Part shown: one piece after another, positions 1 to 8,578 of the stretch
How the letters are laid out: each line of letters starts with the position of its first letter
Position numbering within the stretch: position 1 is the first letter of the stretch
Assembly: GCF_014699135.1 (NCBI RefSeq)
Contig: NZ_JACOFT010000003.1
Coordinates: forward strand, 1 to 64,000
Direction: 5' to 3'
DNA: 64,000 nucleotides
Origin: Cognatundibacterium aquatile
Lineage (GTDB): Bacteria > Pseudomonadota > Gammaproteobacteria > Burkholderiales > Burkholderiaceae_D
Translations under genes and position numbers: made by a program
Notes under the pieces: generated by a model
What the model was told of the DNA's origin: nothing
Seen by the model: the letters and a program-made list of their open reading frames with translations, nothing else
Database searches by the model: none

Positions 1-79
1 ATCCCGAACAGGACCGTGAAACGACTCTGCGCCAATGATAGTGCTGCAACCAGTGTGAAAGTAGGTTATCGTCAGGCTT
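1..79 (+). rRNA. rrf: 5S ribosomal RNA, 3' part (cut by window start)
   Basis: The first ~79 bases match the 3' two thirds of a betaproteobacterial 5S rRNA: CCCGAACAGGACCGTGAAACG, a GATGATAGTG-like segment and the closing GTAGGTTATCGTCAGGC strand. The 5' part lies before the window, so the 16S and 23S genes are expected to the left. A strong terminator follows directly. The family is recognised from its conserved sequence; the exact 3' end is inferred. Confidence 0.93.
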
Positions 80-90
80 GTATTCTGCGA

Positions 91-126
91 ACCCCCCGTT
101 ACTAGCGTAACGGGGGGTTTTGCTTT
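91..126 (+). terminator. rRNA operon terminator
   Basis: A 12-bp perfect stem (ACCCCCCGTTAC pairing with GTAACGGGGGGT) with a four-base loop is followed by TTTGCTTTT. It lies 12 bases after the 5S rRNA end, as expected for the intrinsic terminator of the rRNA operon. Confidence 0.93.
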
Positions 127-290
127 TGCGGGATACTTTATAGTACTGCTGGATTAATGCGGCAGGATCATCATGCTTCGGCGCTGGCGGCTTTATTCCA
201 GATTCCGACTTCTCTTCCCATTACCACTCCTTATTCAGCCGTCTTCTGTTCTTCGCTCTTACTGACCAGCGGTCACTACGCCGGGTAAAG

Positions 291-314
291 AAAAAGGAGC
301 CCGCAGGCTCCTTT
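291..314 (-). terminator. Intrinsic terminator of the pagL-like gene
   Basis: The stem AAAGGAGCC / GGCTCCTTT has a four-base loop. Read on the minus strand it ends in a T-run and sits about 30 bases after the stop codon of the minus-strand deacylase gene. Confidence 0.85.
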
Positions 315-344
315 GTTGACTTTGCTTCCCCGATTCTCTACAAC

Positions 345-887
345 TTAGAAGTGGTAGCCAACTTTAACCGTGGCGACATTCACTCCAGGGTTGGGCTTTT
401 TAATAGCGCCGTTGGAGAAATGCTGAATCTTGAGGCCAGCTTCCCAGCCGTTGTTGAACACGTAGCCTACGCCGATGTGGTCTCCGAACTGGAATGCCGT
501 CGAAAAGGCGCGGCCGTTGTTGTTATAGACGTGGGAGAATAAATGCAGACCGATCCCCGCTTCGGCATAAAGCCCTTTTTTATTCTCATTCTGAAAGCGA
601 AAGACTGGGGTGATGCCGACATCAGTAATATTTTGAGTCGCTCCCGATACTCCTTGATAGGCATTATTACGCCATTGAGTCAGCGTAGCATCCCAGTACC
701 CGCCTACTTGTGTACCATTCGATTTGAACCAGGCATTGTCCCAGTCCCATTGAGCTCCGCCACGCACAAACTGTGACTTATTACCACTGGCAAATTCTGC
801 GGAAACTGAATCTACGGCAAATGAACTGGCATGGGCTAGCAGAAGTCCAACTCCGGCCAAAAGGATTTTTTTATTAAAGGTTGTCAT
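345..887 (-). CDS. pagL: PagL-like lipid A 3-O-deacylase (outer membrane)
   Basis: The product is about 180 residues and resembles PagL, an eight-stranded outer-membrane barrel that removes the 3-O acyl chain from lipid A. Residues 1-24 form a signal peptide ending SSFA. The C-terminal half has the family pattern with GLYAEAGIG, the QFGDHIGVGYVF strand and the HFSN motif (His156, Ser158, predicted catalytic), and the protein ends in an aromatic residue (GYHF) as barrel proteins do. I chose the ATG at 887 rather than the one at 953 because it places the signal peptide at the N-terminus. At the position where PagL carries its third catalytic residue (Glu, 12 after Ser) this protein has Asn170. 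The gene is monocistronic and divergent from the dehydrogenase at 1005. Confidence 0.85.
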   Translation of the reverse strand: MTTFNKKILLAGVGLLLAHASSFAVDSVSAEFASGNKSQFVRGGAQWDWDNAWFKSNGTQVGGYWDATLTQWRNNAYQGVSGATQNITDVGITPVFRFQNENKKGLYAEAGIGLHLFSHVYNNNGRAFSTAFQFGDHIGVGYVFNNGWEAGLKIQHFSNGAIKKPNPGVNVATVKVGYHF

Positions 888-1004
888 ACGCTGCTTAAGA
901 AGGTGGAGTAAAAGTTGAAGAATAACATGGCTGGAATTTTCATTCAGCTTCACCGGACGCGAAAAGACGATAATATTTAATCCGTTCAGCTATCGGAAAA
1001 TATA

Positions 1005-1919
1005 ATGACAAAGAAAATACGAATAGGATTTTTAGGGATTGGTTTGATGGGACGCCCGATGGCAATTCGTTTGCTCGAGGCAGGTTATGCGCTTACGGTC
1101 TGGAACCGCACCAGTTCAAAGGCCGACGCCTTGCGACAATATGGTGCGCTCACTGCAGACAGACCAGAGGATGCAGTCAATGCTGGTGACTGGTTTGCCG
1201 ACGTGCTCATTACTATGCTGGACTCAGGGCCGGTAGTTGAAGATGTCATGCGACAAGTCATGCCCTACCTGAAAGCTGGCAGCATTGTTATCGATATGAG
1301 TTCAACCCGCCAATCAGAGGCGAAAGCACTAAACGAGGCATTGTTGAGCAAAGGCATTGCTTTTGCTGATGCTCCGGTTTCAGGCGGTGTGATTGGCGCG
1401 CAGGCTGGAACGCTGGCCATTATGGTTGGTGCGACACCTGACACGTATGCGCGGATAGAGGAAATATTAAAAGTTCTGGGGCATCCGACGCACGTCGGTG
1501 CTCCGGGTTGTGGGCAGCTGGCGAAATTGTGTAATCAGCTCATTGTGGGCGGCACAATCAATATCGTTGCGGAGGCATTGTTGCTGGCACAGGCCGGCGG
1601 CGCTGATCCCGTCGCTGTACGCCAGGCTTTGCGGGGCGGATTCGCTGAGAGCCGGATTCTGGAAGTACATGGGCAGCGCATGCTGGATCGTAGTTTTATG
1701 CCCGGAGGACAAGTCAAAACGCAGACCAAAGATATGGAAAATATTCAGAGGGCGGCGTCAGATGCGGGTTTGGACTTGCCATTGACCAGCCTGGTCACGG
1801 ATATTTATCGAAACCTATCTACTCGTTACCCAACCGCAGACCATTCAGCGGCTCTGCTCGAATTAGAAAGACTGAATGCAGGAATTCGCCTCGGTACGGC
1901 ACAGGATCAGTTGCCTTGA
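1005..1919 (+). CDS. NAD(P)-dependent beta-hydroxyacid dehydrogenase (3-hydroxyisobutyrate dehydrogenase family)
   Basis: This 304-residue protein has the beta-hydroxyacid dehydrogenase layout. An N-terminal Rossmann fold carries GIGLMG (residues 11-16), the substrate loop motif DAPVSGGVIGAQAGTL lies near residues 122-137, and the catalytic-lysine helix GQLAKLCNQ lies near 170. The C-terminal helical domain is complete. Family members oxidise 3-hydroxyisobutyrate, tartronate semialdehyde or gamma-hydroxybutyrate; the substrate here cannot be told from sequence. It stands alone between the divergent pagL-like gene and a molybdopterin oxidoreductase that begins about 120 bases later, so no pathway is implied by neighbours. 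Confidence 0.9.
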   Translation: MTKKIRIGFLGIGLMGRPMAIRLLEAGYALTVWNRTSSKADALRQYGALTADRPEDAVNAGDWFADVLITMLDSGPVVEDVMRQVMPYLKAGSIVIDMSSTRQSEAKALNEALLSKGIAFADAPVSGGVIGAQAGTLAIMVGATPDTYARIEEILKVLGHPTHVGAPGCGQLAKLCNQLIVGGTINIVAEALLLAQAGGADPVAVRQALRGGFAESRILEVHGQRMLDRSFMPGGQVKTQTKDMENIQRAASDAGLDLPLTSLVTDIYRNLSTRYPTADHSAALLELERLNAGIRLGTAQDQLP

Positions 1920-2038
1920 TTTTGTTTGCCAGAGCGAACGTCAGAGGTGTGCGTCAACGAGCGTGCCGATCAAATGGAAAAAATTTATGGATGCTCACTC
2001 ACTATTTTTCTTCGTGAGCCATCTTTTCAGGAGTCAGA

Positions 2039-4117
2039 ATGAGTAGTGAAATAGTACGTGCGGTTTGTCCGCATGATTGCCCGGATACCTGTGCGCTATT
2101 GGTACATGTAGAGGATGGTAAAGCCATTGCAGTAAAAGGAGATCCTGAGCATCCAACGACTGCCGGTGTTTTGTGTACTAAGGTTTCCCGTTATACCGAG
2201 CGGACTTATCATGCCGATCGCCTGTTATATCCACAGAAGCGGACAGGTAAAAAAGGGGAAGGTAAGTTTGAACGCATCAGTTGGGAAGAAGCGCTGAATA
2301 TCATCAGCGACAAGCTGAAGACAGTGGCCAGCAGAGATCCGCTGGCGATTTTGCCATACAGCTATGCCGGAACCATGGGTTTGCTGCAGGGTGATGGCAT
2401 GGCGCAGCGATTTTTTCATAAGATAGGCGCATCGTTTCTGTATCGTACAATATGCGCCACGGCGGGCGGTGTCGGCTATAAATATACTCTTGGTTCCCGT
2501 ATCGGTACTGACACTGAGCAGGCGCAAAATGCCAGGCTGATACTGATCTGGGGTGGTAATCCGATTGCATCGAATCTGCATTTCTGGATGCGGGTGCAGG
2601 AAGCCAAACGCAATGGCGCCAAATTAATTGCGATTGATCCCTATCGTTCGCTGACAGCAGAAAAATGCCATCAGCATATCGCTCTGCTGCCAGGGACTGA
2701 CACCGCACTAGCTTTGGGTTTAATGCATGTTCTGATTGCAGAAGATCTGCTTGACCACGACTACATCGCGCAACACACACTGGGTTTCGAGCAGCTCAGC
2801 CAACGGGTTGCAGAATGGACACCTGAGCGTGTCGCCGCCACTTGCGGTATTACAGCAGAGGAAGTAATTCAGCTTGCACGCGATTACGGACATTGTGCGC
2901 AACGTGGTGAGGCAAGCCTGATTCGTATGAACTATGGCGTACAGCGCGTTCATGGCGGCGGTATGGCTGTCCGGAATATTGCCTGCTTACCCGCATTAGT
3001 TGGCGCATGGCGACATGCGGCCGGTGGCGTGCAATTATCTTTATCCGATGCATTTCCGAAAAACGTATCGTATTTGCAGAGACCAGACTTGTTTCCGCAA
3101 GGGCAGCCGCGACGCACGATCAATATGAGTACGATAGGTGACGATTTGTTAAAGCAAAGCAGCGCAGAGTTCGGTTCGAAAATTGACGCTGTCATTGTGT
3201 ATAACTCGAACCCCGTCGCGGTCGCACCGCAGTCTTCAAAAGTGGCACAGGGATTCGCCCGCGAGGATTTGTTCACCGTTGTCATTGAGCATTTTCAAAC
3301 GGATACCGCAGATTATGCCGACATTTTGTTACCAGCAACGACGCAGCTGGAGCACACCGATGTACACACGACCTACGGTCATCTGTACATGATGGCGAAC
3401 AATCCAGCCATTGCTCCGTTAGGTGAAGCCAAACCAAACAGCGAAATTTTCCGACTATTGGCGAAGAAAATGGGTTTTGATGATGCGTGTTTTGACGAGT
3501 CTGACGATGAGATGGCGAGTCAGGCTTTTCACAAAAACGATGAACGTGCAATCCATTTTGACTGGGCGTCGCTGAAGAAGACTGGCTGGCAGAAAGTCAA
3601 TGTCAAGCCAGCGCCATTTGCCGAAGGCGGTTTTGCGACACCATCCGGCAAGTGTGAGTTTTATAGCGAGAGTATGCGCAAGGATGGTTTCGACCCTTTG
3701 CCCACCTATATTCCGCCGTATGAATCCGTCGCGGCGAATCCGCAACTGGGCGCACGTTTTCCTCTGGCTATGATTTCGCCGCCAGCACGCAATTTTCTGA
3801 ATTCGACGTTTGTGAATGTACAAAGCCTGCGCGATACCGAAGGCGTGCCTCATCTGGATATTCATCCTGACGATGCCACTTTCCGGCAGATCAATGACGG
3901 AGATCAGGTCAGAATTTTCAATGATCGCGGCAGTTTCGTGGCGGTGGCACGTGTCACGGATAAAGCGCGGCAGGGGCTGGTTGTGGGTTTATCTATCTGG
4001 TGGAAAAAACTTGCCAGCGACCATAAGAATGCGAATGAAGTCACCAGTCAGCAATTAACGGATATGGGCGGCGGCCCGACTTTTTACGATGTCCTGGTGC
4101 AGGTGGAGAAAGCCTGA
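2039..4117 (+). CDS. Molybdopterin-dependent oxidoreductase (formate dehydrogenase/DMSO reductase family)
   Basis: This 692-residue protein belongs to the bis-molybdopterin guanine dinucleotide enzyme family. The N-terminus has a four-cysteine [4Fe-4S] pattern (Cys10, Cys14, Cys18 and Cys46 in GVLCTK). Central Mo-bis-MGD domains follow (LILIWGGNP, YNSNPVAVAPQ, TDTADYADILLPATTQLEHTD), and a C-terminal molydopterin-binding beta-barrel domain ends the protein. There is no Tat signal, so it is probably cytoplasmic. Start is supported by CAGGAG eight bases before the ATG. No partner subunit or molybdenum cofactor chaperone lies beside it, so it looks like a single-subunit enzyme of unknown substrate. 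Confidence 0.88.
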   Translation: MSSEIVRAVCPHDCPDTCALLVHVEDGKAIAVKGDPEHPTTAGVLCTKVSRYTERTYHADRLLYPQKRTGKKGEGKFERISWEEALNIISDKLKTVASRDPLAILPYSYAGTMGLLQGDGMAQRFFHKIGASFLYRTICATAGGVGYKYTLGSRIGTDTEQAQNARLILIWGGNPIASNLHFWMRVQEAKRNGAKLIAIDPYRSLTAEKCHQHIALLPGTDTALALGLMHVLIAEDLLDHDYIAQHTLGFEQLSQRVAEWTPERVAATCGITAEEVIQLARDYGHCAQRGEASLIRMNYGVQRVHGGGMAVRNIACLPALVGAWRHAAGGVQLSLSDAFPKNVSYLQRPDLFPQGQPRRTINMSTIGDDLLKQSSAEFGSKIDAVIVYNSNPVAVAPQSSKVAQGFAREDLFTVVIEHFQTDTADYADILLPATTQLEHTDVHTTYGHLYMMANNPAIAPLGEAKPNSEIFRLLAKKMGFDDACFDESDDEMASQAFHKNDERAIHFDWASLKKTGWQKVNVKPAPFAEGGFATPSGKCEFYSESMRKDGFDPLPTYIPPYESVAANPQLGARFPLAMISPPARNFLNSTFVNVQSLRDTEGVPHLDIHPDDATFRQINDGDQVRIFNDRGSFVAVARVTDKARQGLVVGLSIWWKKLASDHKNANEVTSQQLTDMGGGPTFYDVLVQVEKA

Positions 4118-4263
4118 GGCCGCATAAATCACCACGTTTTACCTGCGCAGTTTTGTGCTGTATCAGTAAAATGCCAGGATTTGAGTGCATCTTATTGTGC
4201 GTTGCAGCAAGTTAATAGAGGATGCTTTCAGGTTAGCGCAAAATGCTTGCCTTAGTTTCACTT

Positions 4264-4280
4264 AGCCGATAGCATCGGCT
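4264..4280. repeat. Short perfect hairpin in the fadD upstream gap
   Basis: AGCCGAT-AGC-ATCGGCT forms a seven-base-pair stem with a three-base loop in the 262-bp gap between the molybdopterin oxidoreductase and fadD. No T-run follows on the plus strand, so it is not an obvious terminator. Nothing else in the gap is recognisable. Confidence 0.45.
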
Positions 4281-4379
4281 CTCGGGATATTGTTACTATT
4301 AAAAAGAACGACCATGCTTTAATATTCTGTGCAGTGACAGATGATCAACAGAACAACAATCAGAGACAAGGAAATACAG

Positions 4380-6065
4380 ATGGAAACGACGGAAAAATTC
4401 TGGCTTAAATCCTACCCGGAAGGCATGCCTGCAGAAATAGACGTGACGCAATATCAGTCACTGGTGCAGTTACTTGAAGAGGCATTTAAGAAATTTTCTG
4501 CCCGCAATGCGTACGCTTGCATGGGGAAATATCTGACTTACGGCAAGCTGGATCTGATGTCGCAAAAAGTTGGTGCGTGGTTACAGCAGCAGGGGCTGAA
4601 AAAAGGCGCCCGTGTTGCGATCATGATGCCAAACGTTTTGCAGTATCCTGTCGTGATGGCGGCCATTCTGCGTGCCGGTTATGTGGTCGTGAACGTCAAT
4701 CCGCTGTACACCCCGCGTGAGCTCGAGCATCAGTTAAAAGACTCGGGTGCAGAAGCGATCTTTATCCTAGAGAATTTCGCGACAACGCTGGAACATGTGA
4801 TTCAGAAAACACAGGTAAAACACGTTGTAGTCGCCAGTATGGGCGACATGCTCGGCCTTAAAGGCCTGCTGGTGAATTTTGTTGTTCGTAATGTTAAGAA
4901 AATGGTGCCCGCTTTTTCTTTGCCGAACGCAAAACGATTCAATCAAGTGTTGTCGGAAGCCGATTCACTGAGCTTAAAAGCAGTCGAGATCCATCGTGAT
5001 GACGTCGCGTTCCTGCAGTACACCGGTGGCACGACAGGTGTTTCCAAAGGTGCGACACTGCTGCACAGAAATGTGGTTGCGAATGTCTTGCAGAATGACG
5101 CCTGGCTGACCCCGAGCATGTCCGGACATAAAGATGATGCGCGCATCATCGTCTGTGCTCTGCCTCTGTATCATATCTTTGCGCTGACGGTCTGCAGTTT
5201 GCTGGGCACCCGTATCGGTGCGATGAATCTGCTGATTCCGAATCCACGTGATATTCCCGGCTTCATCAAAGAACTCAAAAACTACAAGGTCAATATTTTC
5301 CCTGCAGTGAATACCTTGTATAACGGCTTGTTGAATAATCCTGAATTCGCCAAACTGGATTTTTCCGGTTATGAAATCTGTAGTGGCGGCGGCATGGCAG
5401 TGCAGAAAGCCGTGGCCGATAAATGGTTGAAAATCACCGGCTGTGCAATCGCTGAAGGTTATGGTTTGTCTGAAACATCGCCAGTCGCGACTGCCAACTT
5501 ACCGGATACTAAAGAGTTTTCCGGCACGATCGGTCTGCCGATTCCATCCACAGAAATTGCGATTCTGGATGACGATGGTAATCGTCTGCCGTTGGGACAT
5601 GCAGGTGAAATCGCGATTCGTGGCCCGCAGGTGATGGCGGGTTACTGGAACATGCCGGAAGAAACCGCAAAAGTGATGACGCCTGATGGCTTCTTCAAAA
5701 GCGGTGACGTCGGCATCATGGATTTCCGCGGTTACACCACGATTGTCGATCGTAAGAAAGACATGATTTTGGTGTCTGGCTTCAATGTGTATCCGAATGA
5801 AATCGAAGGCGTGGTCGCATTGCATCCAGGCGTGCTTGAATGTGCGTGTATCGGCGTGCCGGATGCGAATTCCGGTGAAGCGGTGAAATTGTTTGTGGTG
5901 CGCAAAGATCCTTCATTAACGGTCGATCAGTTAATGGATTATTGCAAAGAGCAATTCACTGCGTACAAGAAACCGAAGTACATAGAATTCCGTCTCGAAT
6001 TGCCGAAAACGAATGTCGGTAAAATCTTGCGTCGTGAATTACGTGATGAAAAGAAACCGGCTTGA
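4380..6065 (+). CDS. fadD: Long-chain fatty acid--CoA ligase
   Basis: The 561-residue product is an acyl-adenylate-forming enzyme that activates fatty acids to acyl-CoA at the inner membrane. Visible motifs are the P-loop YTGGTTGVSKGA (around residue 210), GYGLSETSP, the hinge region GDVGIMDFRGYTTIVDRKKDMI and GFNVYPNEIE, and the C-terminal catalytic lysine in NVGKILRREL. Length matches FadD. I chose the ATG at 4380, which follows AAGG by about eight bases and gives the usual METTEKFW N-terminus, over an in-frame ATG at 4341. No beta-oxidation genes are adjacent. The gene is followed by a copy of the 80-bp repeat and a bidirectional terminator. Confidence 0.93.
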   Translation: METTEKFWLKSYPEGMPAEIDVTQYQSLVQLLEEAFKKFSARNAYACMGKYLTYGKLDLMSQKVGAWLQQQGLKKGARVAIMMPNVLQYPVVMAAILRAGYVVVNVNPLYTPRELEHQLKDSGAEAIFILENFATTLEHVIQKTQVKHVVVASMGDMLGLKGLLVNFVVRNVKKMVPAFSLPNAKRFNQVLSEADSLSLKAVEIHRDDVAFLQYTGGTTGVSKGATLLHRNVVANVLQNDAWLTPSMSGHKDDARIIVCALPLYHIFALTVCSLLGTRIGAMNLLIPNPRDIPGFIKELKNYKVNIFPAVNTLYNGLLNNPEFAKLDFSGYEICSGGGMAVQKAVADKWLKITGCAIAEGYGLSETSPVATANLPDTKEFSGTIGLPIPSTEIAILDDDGNRLPLGHAGEIAIRGPQVMAGYWNMPEETAKVMTPDGFFKSGDVGIMDFRGYTTIVDRKKDMILVSGFNVYPNEIEGVVALHPGVLECACIGVPDANSGEAVKLFVVRKDPSLTVDQLMDYCKEQFTAYKKPKYIEFRLELPKTNVGKILRRELRDEKKPA

Positions 6066-6125
6066 TCGTGTGATGGCAGCGGCGCTGACTCGATAATTCA
6101 TCGGTATTAATTTGCTGAATGAAGG

Positions 6126-6206
6126 ATACTCCCCCCTCTTTTATATAAAAACTGCCTATTGTCGGCATAAAATAAGGGGGGATTTTATATACTGGTGGGA
6201 GTATAT
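6126..6206 (+). repeat. Dispersed 80-bp inverted-repeat element, copy A
   Basis: The element begins ATACTCCCCCC, contains the core GTCGGCATAAAATAA, and ends GGTGGGAGTATAT. It is clearly homologous to copies at 17744 (same orientation) and 34722 and 61794 (opposite orientation). Its ends can pair across the element. It lies between the convergent fadD and phoD genes and encodes nothing. Confidence 0.88.
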
Positions 6207-6234
6207 TTACCGTATCCAGACGGCGTGAAGATGC

Positions 6235-6264
6235 AAAAAAAGGAAGGCATTGCCTTCCTTTTTT
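6235..6264. terminator. Bidirectional terminator between fadD and phoD
   Basis: GGAAGGC-ATT-GCCTTCC is flanked by seven A on the left and six T on the right, so it can terminate in both directions. It sits between the 3' ends of convergent fadD and phoD. Confidence 0.9.
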
Positions 6265-6279
6265 ATTGCCGCCGCAGTT

Positions 6280-7863
6280 TCAGATACTGACGAGTCCGGC
6301 TTTACCGTCTTCGACCACAAAACTTTTGAGCGTACTGATTCCCGAATCCGCTTTGCTGACATCATCCACTGCAACGAACTGCGTCAGCATTTTGTTGGCG
6401 GAGATGTCCAGCAACATGAATCCGCGTTTATCGCTGCGGCCATATTTGATATGCGGATTCTGCGCAACGATCTGATCGGTACGTTCTTGCGGGCGCGAAT
6501 TGGAGGTGATCGAGGTGCCGCAAAATTCGGTTGCCAGTACCGGGTTGTCCGGCGAAGATTTTTTCCAGAAATCGCGTTTCAGATTGGCGGCATAAAACGT
6601 GTGAACGTCGCCGGAAATCACGACAGTATTCGAAGGCCGGTGTTTTTCAATATCATCAAACAAACGTTGGCGTGCTGCCGGATAACCGTCCCAGCCATCA
6701 GTCCAGAATTTTCCTTCACCGTCCACATTCACATTGCTCAGATTGGTTTGCGCCATGAAGGTTTGCTGCGTCAGAATATTCCACTTCGCCTGCGAGCTTG
6801 CCAGACCTTGTGCCAGCCATTTTTCCTGTTCCGCACCGAGCAGCGTTAATGCGCTGTCATTGCGACTGGTGCACTCAGCCTGCGTGACGACATTGGCGCC
6901 GCCGCGTCCCGGTTTGGCGCAGATTTGCGGCGAGCGGTATTGACGGTCATCGAGCACATGAAAACGTGCCAGCCTGCCCCAGTCAAAGCGCTCGTAAATG
7001 CGCATGTGGGCAAACTGTGACGGCAGCACGGTCACTTTGTGCAGCCGCACAGGCATGTGTTCGTAAAATGCCTGATAGGCAGCAGCGCGGCGCAGGATGA
7101 AATTAGCATCCAGACGTTCATCACGCTCGTTGCCGTAATCATTGCAGACTTCGTGATCGTCCCAGGTTACCAGCCAGGGTGCCGCATGGTGTGCCGCCTG
7201 CAGTTGCGGATCGGATTTGTATTGCGCATAACGGGCGCGATATTCCTCCAGATTGCTGCTTTCAATATCGCGTCGGCGCGGTTTGGCCGGATGCTTCAGG
7301 TCGTAAGGACCCCATTCGTAAATGTAATCGCCGAGAAAGGCGACCAGATCGGGATTGGCTTGCTCGATGTGGCGATGTGCCGCATATTCACCGAATTCCC
7401 AATGCTGGCAGGACGCCACGGCCAATTTCAAGGTGCTGAGCGGTGCATCCATCGCCGGCGCGGTACGTGTGCGGGCGACCGGGCTGATCGCATCGCCATG
7501 AATAAATCGATACCAATACCAGCGCCCGGGTGACAAGCCCGTCACATCGACATGCACACTGTGCGCCAGATCCGGCAGCGCAAACACTTCACCTTTGTTG
7601 ACGATACGCTTAAATCCCTCGTCTTCAGCGACTTCCCACAAGACTTTGTAGACCATAGGCGCGAGCGCCTGAGCATTCAAAGGATCAGGCAGTAAGCGCG
7701 TCCAGATAACAACGCTGTCGTGGCGCGGCGAGCCTGACGCGACGCCCAGCGTGAACGGATAAACTTTGCTGCGTTCTGCCGCATAACCCGGAAACGCCTG
7801 CGACAACGCTGCAAGCGCAGTCAGTTGCAGGCTGCGTTGTAAAAACAGACGACGTGACGGCAC
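6280..7863 (-). CDS. phoD: PhoD-family alkaline phosphatase (Tat-exported)
   Basis: This 527-residue protein is a PhoD-like metallophosphoesterase that would release phosphate from phosphodiesters or monoesters in the periplasm. The N-terminus has a twin-arginine signal (SRRLFLQ, residues 3-9) with a hydrophobic stretch ending GYAA. An N-terminal fibronectin-like domain precedes the metal-binding core: ASCQHWEFGEYAAHRHI, FLGDYIYEWG, WDDHEVCNDYG and VISGDVHTFYAANL. The start is a GTG preceded by GAGGA at a good distance; no closer ATG exists. It lies 11 bases after yciA and is probably co-transcribed with it. Nothing like a Pho box was identified. Confidence 0.9.
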   Translation of the reverse strand: MPSRRLFLQRSLQLTALAALSQAFPGYAAERSKVYPFTLGVASGSPRHDSVVIWTRLLPDPLNAQALAPMVYKVLWEVAEDEGFKRIVNKGEVFALPDLAHSVHVDVTGLSPGRWYWYRFIHGDAISPVARTRTAPAMDAPLSTLKLAVASCQHWEFGEYAAHRHIEQANPDLVAFLGDYIYEWGPYDLKHPAKPRRRDIESSNLEEYRARYAQYKSDPQLQAAHHAAPWLVTWDDHEVCNDYGNERDERLDANFILRRAAAYQAFYEHMPVRLHKVTVLPSQFAHMRIYERFDWGRLARFHVLDDRQYRSPQICAKPGRGGANVVTQAECTSRNDSALTLLGAEQEKWLAQGLASSQAKWNILTQQTFMAQTNLSNVNVDGEGKFWTDGWDGYPAARQRLFDDIEKHRPSNTVVISGDVHTFYAANLKRDFWKKSSPDNPVLATEFCGTSITSNSRPQERTDQIVAQNPHIKYGRSDKRGFMLLDISANKMLTQFVAVDDVSKADSGISTLKSFVVEDGKAGLVSI

Positions 7864-7874
7864 TTGATTTATCC

Positions 7875-8294
7875 TCAGACGCCGGACGAAACGGATTCCA
7901 GTGGCGGAATCTGACGTGGTTTTCTGTCTTCACCCGTTGCAACATAAGTTAAAGTTGCTTCGGTCACCTTGACAGTGCTGGCTTGCAGGCGATTACGTTC
8001 CGCGTAAACTTCGACCTCTATCGTGATAGAGGTATTGCCTACCTTGACGATCTGCGCGTAAAACGACAATAAATCGCCGACAAACACCGGTTGTTTAAAC
8101 AGGAAAGAATTCACGGCAATCGTTGCCACCCGGCCGTTAGCGCGGCGGGCAGCCGGAATAGCGCCGGCAATATCGACTTGCGACATGATCCAGCCGCCAA
8201 AAACGTCGCCATGCACATTCGCATCCGATGGCATAGGCATGACGCGCAGGGTTGGCATACCTGCCGGAAGAGTGGTTTGGTGATGATCAGTCAT
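7875..8294 (-). CDS. yciA: Acyl-CoA thioesterase, YciA type (hotdog fold)
   Basis: The 139-residue product is a single hotdog-fold acyl-CoA thioesterase. The signature segment is NVHGDVFGGWIMSQVDIAGA (residues 27-46), where the aspartate after the HGDVFGG turn is the expected catalytic residue, followed by VNSFLFKQPVFVGDLL. Length fits YciA and related broad-specificity cytoplasmic thioesterases. An AAGGAA box precedes the ATG. It is the first gene of a minus-strand pair with phoD and is divergent from the ABC exporter. Confidence 0.9.
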   Translation of the reverse strand: MTDHHQTTLPAGMPTLRVMPMPSDANVHGDVFGGWIMSQVDIAGAIPAARRANGRVATIAVNSFLFKQPVFVGDLLSFYAQIVKVGNTSITIEVEVYAERNRLQASTVKVTEATLTYVATGEDRKPRQIPPLESVSSGV

Positions 8295-8578
8295 CGGGAG
8301 TTTCCTTAAAACGTTACAATCAGAGTAAATCCATCTCTCAGATATTTATTCAACGTCGGCCTGGCTGTTCTTTTTAATCTTGCTCAGACCAAAGACGTCA
8401 AAATGATAAAAAATGAGATACGGCGTTGTATGTGCCTGCACACTGGCAGAGAAAAAGTCATCGGGAATCATGCTCTGAGAAGGGTAAACGATCAGACCGG
8501 ATGGTGTTGCTCAGAATTCTTTGCGCAAATTGCAGGCATTGCCGACATGATAAACCACTTCAGGAAAAGACTCTTACG

